Shown here: piece after piece, positions 36,301-49,381 of the stretch
How the letters are laid out: every line of letters starts with the position of its first letter
Position numbering within the stretch: position 1 is the first letter of the stretch
DNA from: Anisakis pegreffii
Lineage: Eukaryota > Nematoda > Chromadorea > Rhabditida > Anisakidae
Length of the DNA: 64,000 nt
NCBI GenBank assembly: GCA_035041965.1
Contig: JAPYMA010000978.1
Coordinates: 1-64,000, forward strand
Direction: 5' to 3'
Position numbers and translations under genes: made by a program
The notes under the pieces: generated by a model
The model's input: the letters and a program-made list of their open reading frames with translations, nothing else
The model's database searches: none
Told to the model about the DNA's origin: nothing

Positions 36301-39300
36301 TCCAAAGAGTTGACTGAACAATTCTCACATGTCAATAAAACGCTTGTATGTTTGCAGAGAATGAGTGACATTAATGAGAGATTAATGAAAATCAGCAAAC
36401 AAAATCAAGATGATCTGTAATGTCCTTATGAAATCTATGAAGAGAAGAAGAAAAAAGCCTCACAATCTAAGAGCAGCACATTAAAAAAACTGATACTGAA
36501 GGACGAAAGACTGCCAAAGTTATTACTACGATAATGACAAACACATACATACGAAATGTAATCATTAAGAACCTCGCGGGAGCAACCTTTAACTTAAATT
36601 TGTTCATTCGAATCTAATGTAATTTGGAATTTTAGAACTTCAAATATGCATCGATACATCACGCGTTATTGTATCTGTATAGCTTAAACATGGCTTAAAA
36701 TGCAATAACATTCTAGTAAACGTAGCGTATGGTGCTAATGCTTTGGGAATTCGCTTTCGGAATTGTTTTTTCTAATACTTTCAATTCATCTTCGCAATTT
36801 TAATCCATCTATGCAATTATAGTGCCTATAATGAAGAATAACTTCATTATACGTCACTATAATTGCCAAATGAATTTTATCAATATACTTACTGTATGCT
36901 ATTTATCATTTTATGCTTCACAAGTTTCTGGTGCATCACAATAATCAATTACTCCGATATATTAAACGCGTCAATGAACAGTTACAATCGATGAGCAATT
37001 TCTAACAAAATACGTTCATTTATGCCCAAAAAAAAGAGGTACGAATATTTGGATATAATTTGCAACTTTGGTCTGACACACGACCAAAGCTGTCTTGCGA
37101 AGAAGTTCGTAAGTCGGGTTTGACCTATATTATCCACCATTCAAAAAGTAAACATTCGTTGTCAAAGAAATCTGCTGAAATGAATTTTTCGTGCGAGGTC
37201 AATGTAAGTACCATCTAAAACGCATAATGCGAATAATTAAATGAATGAAAATCTAATGTTTATAAAAATTGTCTGATTATTCACCGAAATGAAATTGTCG
37301 ATTTCGGATTTACGCATCTCTGTTAACTTTTGACATAGCGTTCCCATGAGTGTATAAAAATGATCCGTACTTGTTGTTTGAAGTATTTTCCTGTAACATA
37401 CGCAAAAAAAAGTATTTACCTGTTCCCAAGCAGTACTAATTCATCTATCAACATAATTTATTAAAATTATTCACGGAGAACAAGTGTGCATTGCACATTG
37501 ATCGATTAGAATTTAGAAAGTATATTTGCATGACGCAAACTGGCTACAATGCAAAGAATTACTGTAAGTAAAATTTAGATTAATGAAAGTGCTAACTAAC
37601 TTGCTTAATTTAGCCCATATGGCAAGTGAAGCACGGAGTAAAACTTCGGAGCCCTCTAGAACTAGAGCATCCCAGAGGCGGTAAACACATGTTTTTGGGA
37701 GACACGTTGCAAACAATGTCAAAAACCAATGCATCGAGAAGACATTTGATAGCGGCGGTTCACTTTCACCTCAAAAGAAAAATGTTTTGTTGAAATGCAA
37801 AATGAACCAAAAAAAATGACTTATACAAATGTTATAAATTCATTGAGCATTCAAGAATCTATGCAATGCTCAATTTCCGCTCGTTTTCTGTTCATAAAAC
37901 GTATTTGCTCGTTGATTTGAAACAAAAATTATTCGTTTCAAACATCGGAAACAGCCATATGAAATATGGTATACCCGAATTGCGTTGTAATTCATTAAGA
38001 TGTCGAGCTGTCTTAGGTAATCGTTGGTGTAACAGTGTTCGCAGCACAGCCATATCGACTGAGAGTGCTCGCAAAGATTGATCAAAATACCCTTGTGGTA
38101 GTACTTGCTCGATCAGGAAAATCATTATCTACGAGATTTTTACATATATCATTCCATAAAGCACTACTGAAATCCTTAAATAATAGTAGAAAACAAAACT
38201 GAAAGCGGTTTTCGGTTGAAAATTTCAAATGAGATGTATTTTTCAGATCAGAATGTATTTTGTATTTGTATTTCAGATGAAAATGAGCATCACTGTTTTG
38301 GAAATAATTTAAAAATCGCTGCAAAACATATACTTCATTGATGAATAATCTCTTGCCTACAGCCTGCGCAATCCTTATAAGATTGGCTTTTGAGAAAATT
38401 TTTTTCCAATTAGATCCTATGAAACTTTATCGAATTAGTTTCCGAGAAATTATCCAAAGGCATCCCCGAATGAGCCCAAACAAACAATAAGCCACGCTGG
38501 AATATGAAATAAAACCTTTAAAGCACATTCCTCCTTGAAATCAGTCACTTCCAGCACCAATGCCGCAATTACATTGAATCCTTGGCAATAACCAATCACC
38601 TTATTGTAACGAGCATATCCAAGCAAAACACGTTTCAAGTGAATCCTCTCTGCTTCACCACATATTCCCGACCAACCCGTTCGATGTAGGTCCTTGAAGT
38701 GATAAAAAAGCTTTTAAGAACATTACTGAAAGTCATCCAGATGACTTTGAAGCAATAAATATATTTGCTCTTCTCAGTGCCTTAAGAGTTTCGGTTCTTT
38801 TCTTCATTTCGATTACAACAGGTGGAAATTTATTGTTAATTTGTGTAGTAGAAGAGTATTCAGTGTTTTTTTTGATAAATCAATTTGATGGAGGAGCTGG
38901 AATGAAGAAACGATTTATTAATCAATTTTTAAACGAAAAGCAACTTTGATGATTTGAAAACTGAGACGATCATCGTCAGGATTAATTTTCTCACTGAACG
39001 CCACTTTTCGAGTATGTTCCCAGTCAATGCCTAATCGATCGATATAGTAATCAGCGAGCGTAATCCATAACTGAAACATGAATTGTCCAATTAAAATATT
39101 CTATGGAATTCATTTGGTGAGCGCAATCGCCATTAGATTACAGTTGAATTTCACAGTGGATCGACAAAAATGGATCGTTGAATCAAGTGATGAAATCAGA
39201 ATAGTGCACAAAAGGTTGACCTTTCTTCTGAAATAATTTGGAATGCCATCTGGCAAGCGAGTAAGTGCCTTCATAGCATTCAACCACTCCTGGAAACCAC

Positions 39301-40797
39301 TTTCCGTGCTCGGTGCTTCTAACGAGAATTGCAATTTTGTGTCGACACCTTAAAATTTTTTTCACAGTTCCACCACTGAACTTATCTCAAATATGTGCTT
39401 TAATTGATGCGACAGCGATGTGCAGACAGCTTCGTTTCATGACATTAGATTCATTAAATTTTTTTTTCAAAATTCCAATTTGAACTCTATTGTCATATGA
39501 GCAAAGCATTTTGACTGAATGTTTTTACCAGTCACATGTAAGTGAATTGCATGAGTTCATTGATTGGTTGATTAGTTGAATTCAGTGATGTATACGCTGA
39601 AAGAACATTTTGGTAAAATTAAGTAAAAATAAGTTTGTGTTTCAAAGCAAACTCCGTTTTTGAGAGAGTGCTTGCAGTACGGCTGTAATGATGTCGTATC
39701 GCGTTGTTTGTCGACTAGCTTGATGAGTTCGCTGCTTCAGCGCTTTCAGAAGTTTCATATTTGCATATTCAACATCAATCCGCATTTGTTTTATGCGTTC
39801 TTTCAGCGATTCGCAATCTGAATGAGCATCTCTATTACATCAGCATTTCCTTTTTATCATTCACCATTAACATTCCTCTTAAACGATTTCCTCATTTTCA
39901 TGAAGTTCACCCAAACCATTCGTCACATTCAAGCACTGATGAGTTCGGTGAGAAGAAGCGAGAATAAATGAAATGAGATGTAATTTTAAATTATGAAGAT
40001 GGACCAAGCTGCTGTAGTTGTTGTTCGGTGAATGAGGAGAAGGTCGTTCGTTGCGAGCAATCCGAAAAATGTGAGCTGTCTGTGGCAACGTCCGCATCGC
40101 TACTGCAATGAATTTTGAAGCCGTAAGAAAGTCTTGGCACTTTCAAGTATGGATATGTTTGATACGAAACATCATATGAAGACGGCTTTTTTTTTGTTGA
40201 GAAAATGGCAATTAAAACGAATAGCAACAACGAGAAGTGGATTAAATTCAACGAATGAAACGCTAAATGTTATTGAGGGATTTCTTGTGAAATTAAAATT
40301 TTTCAGCATCCAATACAAGAGTCGATTTGAATAAATAAATTATAATAATTCATATTGTCAAAAACTCTTGAAGCGAACCTGATGCGCCTTCGTGAATCCT
40401 CATAAAGCATACCCAACAGTCTCTCTAGGCTAGCGCGTCGTCGGCATATCATCTCAGGACAATCATCCTCGACTCTCAACAGTGTTAGTTTTGATATAAA
40501 TTTATGTTACTTCCAACAAAAGAGTAAAAAATCAAATAATTCTAAAAGAGATTGCAGATCTACCTTGTAATACCAATCGCTGTTGTTGGTTGATGCTGCT
40601 GAATAGATTCTAAATTCAATGACTGATCCTGCAATGAGTGATTGAAGATAATGCCTCACCGTACAACATTTACAAATCAACAATTTTCGCATTTCGTTTT
40701 CACTCCAAAGAATCCGAACTCAACTGAAATATGGAATTTTTTAGAGTAGCAAAATTGATATTTAAACAGGAAAACATACTTGAACGCCCTTTGGCAT
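33337..40797 (-). CDS. TBC1D30: TBC1D30-like Rab GTPase-activating protein
   Basis: Minus-strand exons, 5' to 3': 40780-40797, 40564-40628, 40379-40474, 40005-40102, 39382-39484, 39221-39348, 38945-39070, 38516-38692, 37975-38128, 37601-37769, one not located, 35251-35622, 35052-35158, about 35005-34768, 34505-34626, 34348-34418, 34022-34197 and 33337-33775. The TBC core matches TBC1D30: VDTKLQFSLEAP, RLPDGIPNYFRRK, LWITLADYYIDRLGIDWEH, INPDDDRLSFQIIKDLHRTG, the glutamine-finger motif VIGYCQGFNVIAALVLEV, ALSVDMAVLRTLL and FLTLFATCLP. Further on are FPYPGIAELRNRF and MAALQKQYKLLRQRQKQ. The family stimulates Rab GTP hydrolysis in membrane traffic, and Rab8 has been reported as a target. The catalytic Arg (IPNYFRRK region) and Gln are present. 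Two exons show one-base frame losses (see findings). The C-terminal tail is Asn/Ser-rich and poorly conserved. Confidence 0.9.
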
Positions 40798-43577
40798 AGC
40801 AGAATCGCACGTTATTGAATGCAAAGAGGTGGTCGTTTTGGAAAACTGTGAACAAATGCTTTCAATGGGTGAATTCGGCACTGAACTGTAAAAATGATCG
40901 AACAACAGCTTATAATTTGAATTGGAATAACAACAACTTATTCCATCCGCTTAATTCTAAAAAAAAGAATTATGCGGAGAGCATAAATCACTGTAGTTGT
41001 AAGCTGATCGCTTACGAAATTTCAAAGTAGGAATTTTTTAATTCAGCCGAAGTACGAATGCAAAATTTCCGAAAGCATTGATCTGATGAGGAGGACTCCT
41101 GTGCTTTAAAGGTGTTCCATAGTGAAATTCAATGCTCAGAAATGAATACAAACCTCTTATGATACTTCGTGTCTGAAACAGATTGCACAGGCGACAGAAG
41201 ATCTTCCACGAATCCCATCGATCTTAAACATTAGTCAATGAATTTGTTCATCAAGAAAACTTGAACTAGCAAGCAATCGGACGAATCGATCCCACTTCAA
41301 ACACTTTCCAGATGAATTATTGCAAAGGACATCGTTGAAGCATTAACAAAACTCATTGGTGGAAACACACACTTGAGTAAATCGTTGCTTCTGTGTTCGG
41401 TGATCGAATAGATCACAAGAAATGCCTCATTAGTGATTACCGAAGTGGCGGATCAACTTGATAGCATAGTAATCAAATGAAATTACGTAAAGTGATTAGG
41501 CAAGAATGATTTGAAGAAGCCAGATTGAAGCGTTCACCCAAAAAATTGCCTCAGAAGTAGTCTTGAAAGAAGAGTGAATGAATCAGATGCATTTCATTAA
41601 CAAAAGCACGGTGAAACAAAGTACAAACCGAATGCATACAACACCAACAGTAATCAAAGGCGACTGGCTGGAATAATAATGCGGCTTATGAATACGTATG
41701 ATATTAGCGATTCAACGTTCTACTCGTAGTAATTTTTTATAATCCTGTTCGCTGAATCATTTCATGTATTGATTGTTTTGTCTGGTGATTAGTAACAAAC
41801 ATGAAGGGCACATATCAAGTACAAAAGAATATTCATTAAAGCATTGACAATTTTAGCTATCCAAAATCACAGTGGCGTGAACATTAGGAAGCAACGACGT
41901 GTCTCGGCACAGCACAGACTCGTCTGTCTTGAACTGTGCTCTAATCGGAATTCATTTCTTCCTAATAAGCAATTTATTTCACATCAATGCCTTCTCGGCA
42001 TTCATCTTTTGAGCACACTTTTACTGTTACAGCAATAGCGACAGCTACCTTGCTTATTATGGACAGATTAAAAAAGTATAACATATGGTGTGATACGTAT
42101 GCGGACTACTGAAGCATTTCATAAATTAATGCTTAAATACCAAACCTGGAAGATCGTATCATGTCTATTGAAGCAATTCTCGAAGTTTGTCACCAAAGGT
42201 GAATTGATCAATTCACTCGAAAACAGTGATTGATTAAGTTGGTACAAACATAGCACTAAATTCGATAGAACCAAATTCATGAATCATTTTAAATAAAGTG
42301 TTAAAACTATTGAAATTTTTCGGTAATTCAGCAGAATCAGTAAATGAGATACATTAAACGAGGTTTCACGAAAATTACTGCCCACTGAATGGAAGTGATC
42401 TGCTGAATTCAAAACTGTTAGATACAGATTTGTTTATATAGCTGCCAATGATTGCTTGGACTGTTATTTCCGAAATTTTTTCGTTCGCGTAAGTCTGTTT
42501 ATCTATCAACGCCACTGTTTGCCAATTGATCCAAACAATACGTTTATTTTTCGGTTGCGAATCCTTCTTCATCACTGTTATTATTGCCGTTACACTTTTC
42601 AATGAATAATTTCAAAATTGAATGATTTTAATGAATATTTCAGAACTTAAACAAACAACTGCAAAGAGTCCGTAATTTTTGCTGATGCCTCTGTCGAAAT
42701 AGCACGTGCTTCATTCAGTAAACTTAACGGTGATTATCACTCAAGAAAATCTCGTTGGATTTGCAGATTCGTGACAGCTCAAACAAAAAAAAGAGACCAA
42801 AAATACCACTGATAATATATGAAGAAATTTGTCTGGTGATTGAAGAGCATCGCTGACAGTGACTGCAGCTGAAGCAAATTAGATTCCGAAATTCGGGAAA
42901 ACTGCTTTGCATGTACGAAATAAACAAAAAAAAAAACGAGAAACGAGAAGTGGGGAAATAGAAATGGGAAGAAATAGAGTCGATTTATAATGGCTGCATC
43001 AATATTATTTGCATCCATCACGTGCCAACGTTCGATTCAGCTCGATTTCTGAGCAATCGTCTCATACACATAAGCTTTATGGTAATAATTGTTATGCGAC
43101 ATTTCGAAATCAATTCAAATCCGATCAATACAATAATGTGATGCTCAGAAATTCAATTTTTTTTGCTGACATCATCTCACAATCAACAACAACATATATC
43201 AAGGACTTATATCATTATAAGGGTTAGAAATTAGGGGACTTTTGATCAGCGAAGTACCACTTTTCCAGGGGATTTTTTCGAGCAGAGGAAGTTCGCTTTT
43301 TGGGGTCTTCTCCATTAGAGTGATGCTAACCGACCGCCGAAGTTTTCGATCGGTAAATTCCGACAAAATTCAATCGAATTCTGAAATTTGCATTCCGACC
43401 GAACGATCTTGAGGTCCCATCAGATTATCGAATTTCGAAGTTTCAAAAAATGGTATCTTTCATGCCCCAACCGAACCGAAATTTCGTTTAGCAAGCTTCA
43501 CGGAAGCGCAAGTTATTCATTTGTGTTAGAGCAGTATTTCTCATAGGAGGAAAACCATTACTTAGGGGTAACTTGTG

Positions 43578-43615
43578 GTGTTTTAATCATGATGGAACAC
43601 CATCGTGATGGTGTT
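43578..43615. repeat. Competing inverted repeats (GGTGTT/AACACC/GGTGTT)
   Basis: AACACCATC at 43596-43604 pairs perfectly with GATGGTGTT at 43607-43615. An upstream GGTGTT at 43578-43583 could pair with the same AACACC, so two exclusive stems are possible. Confidence 0.6.
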
Positions 43616-44774
43616 TTTTCACTTGAGTATCCAAACTCGTTTCGCTCATGGCGACACTCTTTTCTTTCTCCTATTTTCTGAGTGTGTTTAACCCACCCAG
43701 GCGTGAACAAAAATGACTTTGAAGGAGAAACAAGTATTCCGTAACTTCCTAATGTAAGTATATTTCGACATGTTACTTCCGAAAAGAAAGCTTCGATCCA
43801 GACTGGTGATTGAAAGCGAACTGCGTTGCGCTCTTTCAAACGCGCCTCCTCGTATACCAAATTGGTCAGTGAAGTATATTTTGTTTCATGATCCCATTGA
43901 AGATGAATTTAAATTCACTTTTTTAGCCAATTATGAAATATGTTCATGTACATTTTGTTAGATTAATAAATCATAACATTGAATCGTTAATGTGACCGAA
44001 TGGTTAATTTGTGAAAATAAGTTCGCATTCATTTCTGTTTATACTTGAAGACTCATGAGTTTTAAATTGTTCAGTGATCCTTTCTTCAGTTAAATGTTAA
44101 ATTGGTCGAGAACAGTTTTTCATAGGATTCAGATGATTAGTTTTGTGTTTCCTCTAATACATGCGTTTGATAACATCGACTTCTTTCAATTTTCGATAAT
44201 TTCTACTTCTTCAATCGCTTATGAATGTATTCCGAACTGTTGTAATACTTCTTCCGTAATGAACGACAACATTTTTAATGTTACTAATGACAGAAATGCT
44301 TGACAATGTTTCGTTCATATTTATCCAGTGATATTCTTAAACTCCATACATGAGGACTGATCATTGAAGTAGAATGAGAGTATAAAATTGCAAGCTTTCT
44401 GCACATGTCTTACCTCATAACCGTCGGTAGTTCAGAGTTGCATTTACTGATAGTGAGCGATGAATTCACTATTGAATTGGGTAATGGAACTTAACTTCTA
44501 AGTGTGAGAAACACAATGTTGGAAGGATGCGTTGCAAAAATGCGCACTTTTTGTTTTAAACAGCGTTATTTCTTCTTTTGTTACATACAATGACGCGTAA
44601 ACACCTTCACGTAAACGATAAACGTCCACGTGAAATATAACTGCACACAAAGTTGATGCCCTTTGCAAAGTGTTAATTGATAAACGAATTGATAATGCTT
44701 TGAGCTTGTGCCAAATGATAACCGTCATGTTCTCAATCGATATGCATTGCTATTTATATAGCTGCTCAGTAGAG

Positions 44775-44782
44775 CTCTTCAG
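44775..44782 (+). promoter_or_regulatory. Candidate spliced-leader acceptor of GBA gene
   Basis: CTCTTCAG ends 6 bases before the ATG at 44789, the usual position of a nematode trans-splice site. A TATA-like TATTTATATA lies at 44751-44760. Confidence 0.5.
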
Positions 44783-44788
44783 TTAATT

Positions 44789-47700
44789 ATGCTTGAAGTA
44801 ATTCACTTTGTTGTCTTACTCTTCACTTGCTTCATTCGAAACGGTACTTTGTTTATTCATTATTCATTCATTCGATGTTAAAGACGTCAACGTCGTTAAT
44901 TTTTGATTCTTCGAAATGAACAGTCATTTGGTGCATTTTACGAAGATTAGTCAAAGCAAATCTTATCTAAGTCAGATGATTTTGATGCTCAACAGTGTTT
45001 GTTTAGATGAACACATTCCAGATGCGCAAAACAGGTCATGTGTACAGCGAAGATACGGCAGTAATGGTGAGAATATTGTTTGCGTATGCAATGCGACATA
45101 TTGCGATGATTTTCCCGAACTGGGCAAACTTATGCCATTCGCTGCTGCCATTTATAAGTCGTCACTGGGTGGTCTACGATTTCAGAAGACCACCACAAAT
45201 TTTCAGCCGATTGCTTCCGTGCCCGAACGTCAGTCAATTTTGCAAAAATTCGAAGTTTTTTTTCGGCAGATAAATTTTCATTACAGTGTACACCTACGCA
45301 TGTGATTCATCACACCTGACTGTTGTCATCTTCAAGCATTTGGTCTGCAATATTAGATTAGATCACAAGCATGTAAATTTTGAAAATGCTCATGTTCAGA
45401 CTGATCGCCAGATTTGTTCAAGAATACGCTGCTTTCTCATGTTAATCGTCAGCTGATTCGTGCAAGTGCAACTCGCACACACAATACGATTGTAAATTAC
45501 AGCTTCGAAATCAGTTAAACTCAAAGTAAACGGACAGCTGCACTGTCAGTCCATTATTGGGTTTGGCGGAGCATTCACAGATGCGGCTGGCATTAATATC
45601 AATTCACTTTCACCTCAAGCTTCGCAGCAATTACTGCAGAGTTATTTTGGTGAACATGGTAATCACTTCTGAATCAAAATTCCACGAATTGGTGGATTAA
45701 AATTGTTCAAGAAATAATCGTTCTTTGTTCAAGAATTGTTCAAGAGATTTTGATGGATTCCTTAGTAACGTCCCACAAGTGTATACGAAAGCATTCACGG
45801 CTGGAAACCAATTATTTGATTTAGTCGGTTTCATCAATGCAGTTAATGACGTGATTTGTTCGCTATCTAAATAACTACGAATTGATTATCAAGATTTTTG
45901 ATGTGAACATCAAAAGTTTGTATGAGATTTGAGCTATAAGTGATATTTCGATGCTATAGCGGCGCCGTTTATTTGTTAGAAAGGTATTTGGATAACTGCT
46001 CCGGGACAGCTATCCCCAGAAAATCACCTAGGAGGACAACTACCTTCGGAGACAGCTGCCTCCCGGACAGCCCCCCCCCGGATAGAGACCAATGCTCAGG
46101 CTGAGGTTCATCTTGAGGCTGCAGCCAAACCTCAGGTAAGGCTATGACTAGCCATAAAGAGGAGTCCTCTATCGCAATCAGTTTGAGGGAGATTGTTGGG
46201 GGAGTTGTTCGGGTATCCTAAACCTGTTAGAAAAGTAATTTGACACCAAATGGAGCATCATTTTACTGGCTCAAGAGGACCTGAATAGAGAAACTGACAT
46301 CATTAAACACTGGACTGCGACATTTCTTTGGTAAATAGTAACTTTCATTCATTTTAAGGGTTGCAGTACTCAGCTGGGCGAGTTCCAATAGCTAGCTGTG
46401 ATTTCTCTACTCGTGAATACTCGTATGATGATTCTGAGGATGATTTTGAGCTGGAACACTTCACTCTCACGAATGAGGATGCATTCTTAAAGGTTCAAAT
46501 AAAGTGTTTGGACCGCCAGTTTTGAAACTTTTTCAAGGCCTCATCAACCAAATGAAAACAATCCAATGAATTCTGTCTGAATTAACAAATTTTAAAAACT
46601 TCGCAAAAAATGGCTTCGATAACAGATTAATTTGGCATACATGCGATTGTCTCAATCACACAAAAGTAGTGTCACATGCTGCTTAAACAACAAAAGAAGA
46701 AATGCTTCATTACCCGAAATCAATTATCGCTGATTTTGCTGAAATATCATTCCATTCATACTTTCAAATGAGTTTCGTGTACATTGCAAGAAGTCTATTG
46801 CAACAAATTAGTGGAAATAATATTTTGAGTCAAATATTCTCATTTGTGCATAAACTGAAGAAAGAGTCTTCAAGTTAAGATTCCTCATATCAATCGAGCT
46901 ATCCATTTAACGAATGGTTCGTTGAAATTAGTCGCAAGTCCTTGGTCTGCACCTGCATGGATGAAAACAAATGGCCACATGCGAGGAGGCGGAAAACTGA
47001 AAGGTGATGAAAATTCTACGTATCACGTCACATGGGCCAATTACTATGTGAAGTAAGGCAATAATCCACTTACAATCCATAATTTATTCACTCTAATATA
47101 ATGCACTTCGTATGAACTGATTATTCTGTACAGATTTCATGAAATTATTAGGATTTCATTCATTGAAGATTTCGATGTTCAAAGTAATCATTTGATTTTC
47201 GATTTCTCGAAGAATACAGTGCGAATGGCATTAAGTTTTGGGGCTTAACCGTTCAAAATGAACCAACCAGTGGCTCTAAACCAGATTATCGTTGGCAAAC
47301 GATGTTCTTCAATAGTGAAACAGAGAGGTAAAACATTTACTCTATTTGATTCGCTAAATAATTTCTTCAGTTGCAAAAAAATCATCTTCATTTCCTGTTT
47401 CCATTTAATCAGAAATGACTGCGATGCTCAGTCAAAATGTATTAATAACTATCAAGTGTCCAAATCGTAATTATGCTTTCTGCATTCATTCTCAAAGGCA
47501 TTTCATTCGCAATCATCTTGGACCGACACTCCGAAATTCAACAGTTGGCAGAGATGTGAAACTAATGATAATGGACGATAATCGATACTTGTTGCCACAC
47601 TGGGCTGATTCTGTAGGTTTATCGATTTGTTCACTGCATTCAGCGTTGTCATACGATAGTTCCAGGTCAACTATTACAACCGAATTGATTTCTGGAAGTG

Positions 47701-49381
47701 GCAAAATGAAATGAACCTCATCACATTCATATGTCCATTACACTCATTTACTTTGATCGCCTGTTGAACCGCTATTTGATCAAATATGAAATTAACCAAA
47801 TCAGGTCACCAATGAAACAGGTTCAATGAGATGAGAGACCAACACTCAAAAGAGTTTTAAAATGATTTTGACGAATGAATTTTAGCCAGAAGTGGATTGA
47901 GTTTAAAGCTGAAGACAAACTAATCCGAATTCATAGGTGCTGTCTGATGAAGATGCTGAAAAATATATATCAGGCATAGCTGTTCACTGGTACGGCGATT
48001 ACTCTTTCGTACCCGCAAAACTTCTCTCAACAACACATCAACGCCATCCAAACAAATTCATTCTCGCTACCGAAGTAATTCAGCCTTTATTTACAATTTT
48101 CTTTACAGTTCTGTGCTATGAATTTTTTTAACGAGAAATGTTGCTGCACTTTTTACTATGTTCCGCCTAAATACATGAGTTTTAGTGAAATTTATTGTTG
48201 GTTTTCAATTTTCGAAGCTTATTAAACCCAGGCTTGTAATGGAGCTGGTGAAATCGTCCGCGGACCCATTCTAGGTGACTGGTATCGAGCTGATCAATAT
48301 GCACACGACATCATTACGGTATATCGAATATTCCTTGTTCAGTATCACTCCAAAAGATATTATAATAATAAATACCAATAAGTGCCAATGAAGGCGTGCA
48401 AATCTTCTAATAGATTTTGCGGTTCTCAGGGCTTACCAGCATTCCTTGTTGAATATAAACCCGAGACTACTATGTTTAGCAGTTATTCAAGAAGAGTTCA
48501 CCATTTAAGGATCAATAATCGTAAGCGAATACCAAAAAAGACTTGACTTTATGTGTTGAAGTACGCCTAATACAAACATATTTCATTCGCAGTCAGCTTG
48601 AGCCGACACTCAGAAATTCAACATTTGACAAAGATGATATATTTTTTTCACAGATCTCCTAGAGGAGGACTTCTATTCAAAGACGGTTGTTGTATTTACG
48701 AAATAGCTCATAGTTGTGCAAGTAAGGTATTCAAAAGTGACACAATTCTGCCAAAGTATTATTATGAAGTAGCAACCATGTTAATTTTATGCCACTTGAA
48801 CAGATCGGTTCAGGATCTTTCCAACTGGGTGGCAGGGTGGATTGACTGGAATCTTTGTCTCGACTTGCAAGGTGGTCCAAACTGGGTGAAAAATTTCGTT
48901 GATGCATCAATTATTGTGAATGCTAGTGCAGATGAGTTTTACAAGCAACCAATGTTTTACATTATGGGTCATTTCAGGTAAACTGTAAACTGTTAATGAG
49001 TACACTTTACATTCATAATCTACTTCTTTACAATGAACATAACATTGATTCATCACTCCTAATGAATTCATCGAATAATTTCAAATTATTATTTCTACCC
49101 ATCGACAATCTATTGGAAGTTTCATGATCATAGCGAACGTTTACAGTAAATTCATTCGTCCTGGCTCACAACGTATCGCGTTAACAATGTCCGAGGAGAT
49201 TGATCGTTTGGAAGCAGTCGTTGTAAAGACACCATCTTATCAACGTGTGCTGGTGATAAGCAATCGAGATGATGAACTCAGTTACAGTTTACTGATCGAA
49301 GATGCAGCCATCAACGCAATGGCCCTTCATGTCACGATCGAGCCACGCACCATTGCCACAATTGTTTGGAATAAACCCTAG
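44789..49381 (+). CDS. gba: Lysosomal glucosylceramidase (GH30)
   Basis: Exons 44789-44843, 45007-45228, 45503-45658, 46359-46492, 46880-47052, an unresolved short exon near 47134, 47213-47327, 47498-47612, 47937-48074, 48232-48318, 48814-48977 and 49147-49381. The protein is about 535 residues with an N-terminal signal peptide ([15 protein letters not shown]). It follows human GBA closely: [60 protein letters not shown], the acid/base Glu in [10 protein letters not shown], the nucleophile Glu in FILATE-ACNG (split by an intron), [20 protein letters not shown] and [17 protein letters not shown]. The enzyme cleaves glucosylceramide to glucose and ceramide in the lysosome. All catalytic motifs are intact. 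The phase between exons 5 and 7 is not cleanly resolved (47053-47212). Confidence 0.94.
45995..46085 (+). repeat. GC-rich degenerate repeat block in GBA intron 3
   Basis: Four diverged copies of a short GGACAGCTACC-like unit (GGGACAGCTATCC, GGACAACTACC, GAGACAGCTGCC, GGACAGCC) end in a run of nine cytosines at 46071-46079. Base composition is clearly unlike the AT-rich intron around it. Confidence 0.7.
48580..48640 (+). repeat. Degenerate copy of GBA exon 7 in intron 9
   Basis: The stretch matches the coding exon segment 47501-47560. ATTTCATTCGCA, CCGACACT and GAAATTCAACA are shared in order at the same spacing, with scattered substitutions. It is not needed by the coding model. Confidence 0.88.

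Larger units (their letters stand above)
40798..44788. other. Intergenic region, no gene supported
   Basis: About 4 kb between two divergently transcribed genes, TBC1D30-like (-) and GBA (+). I found open frames up to 100 codons (for example 43558-43860 on the minus strand) but no domain, no coherent splicing and no conserved motif. A compact inverted repeat is at 43578-43615. Upstream exons of the TBC gene may exist here. Confidence 0.45.

Noticed and set aside
35869..36530. Charged coding-like segments on the + strand in three shifting frames
   Set aside because: Several frameshifts and stops would be needed, there is no recognisable domain, and the segment lies in an intron-sized gap of the minus-strand TBC gene.
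41041..41730. A + strand frame that reads like a protein interrupted by about ten stops, as if a pseudogene with only C-to-T changes
   Set aside because: Stop density (about 1 in 23 codons) is near that expected for random AT-rich DNA, and no segment resembles a family I know.
43558..43860. A 100-codon minus-strand open frame
   Set aside because: No homology recognised, and it includes the inverted repeat region. Its length is not unusual for chance in 64 kb.
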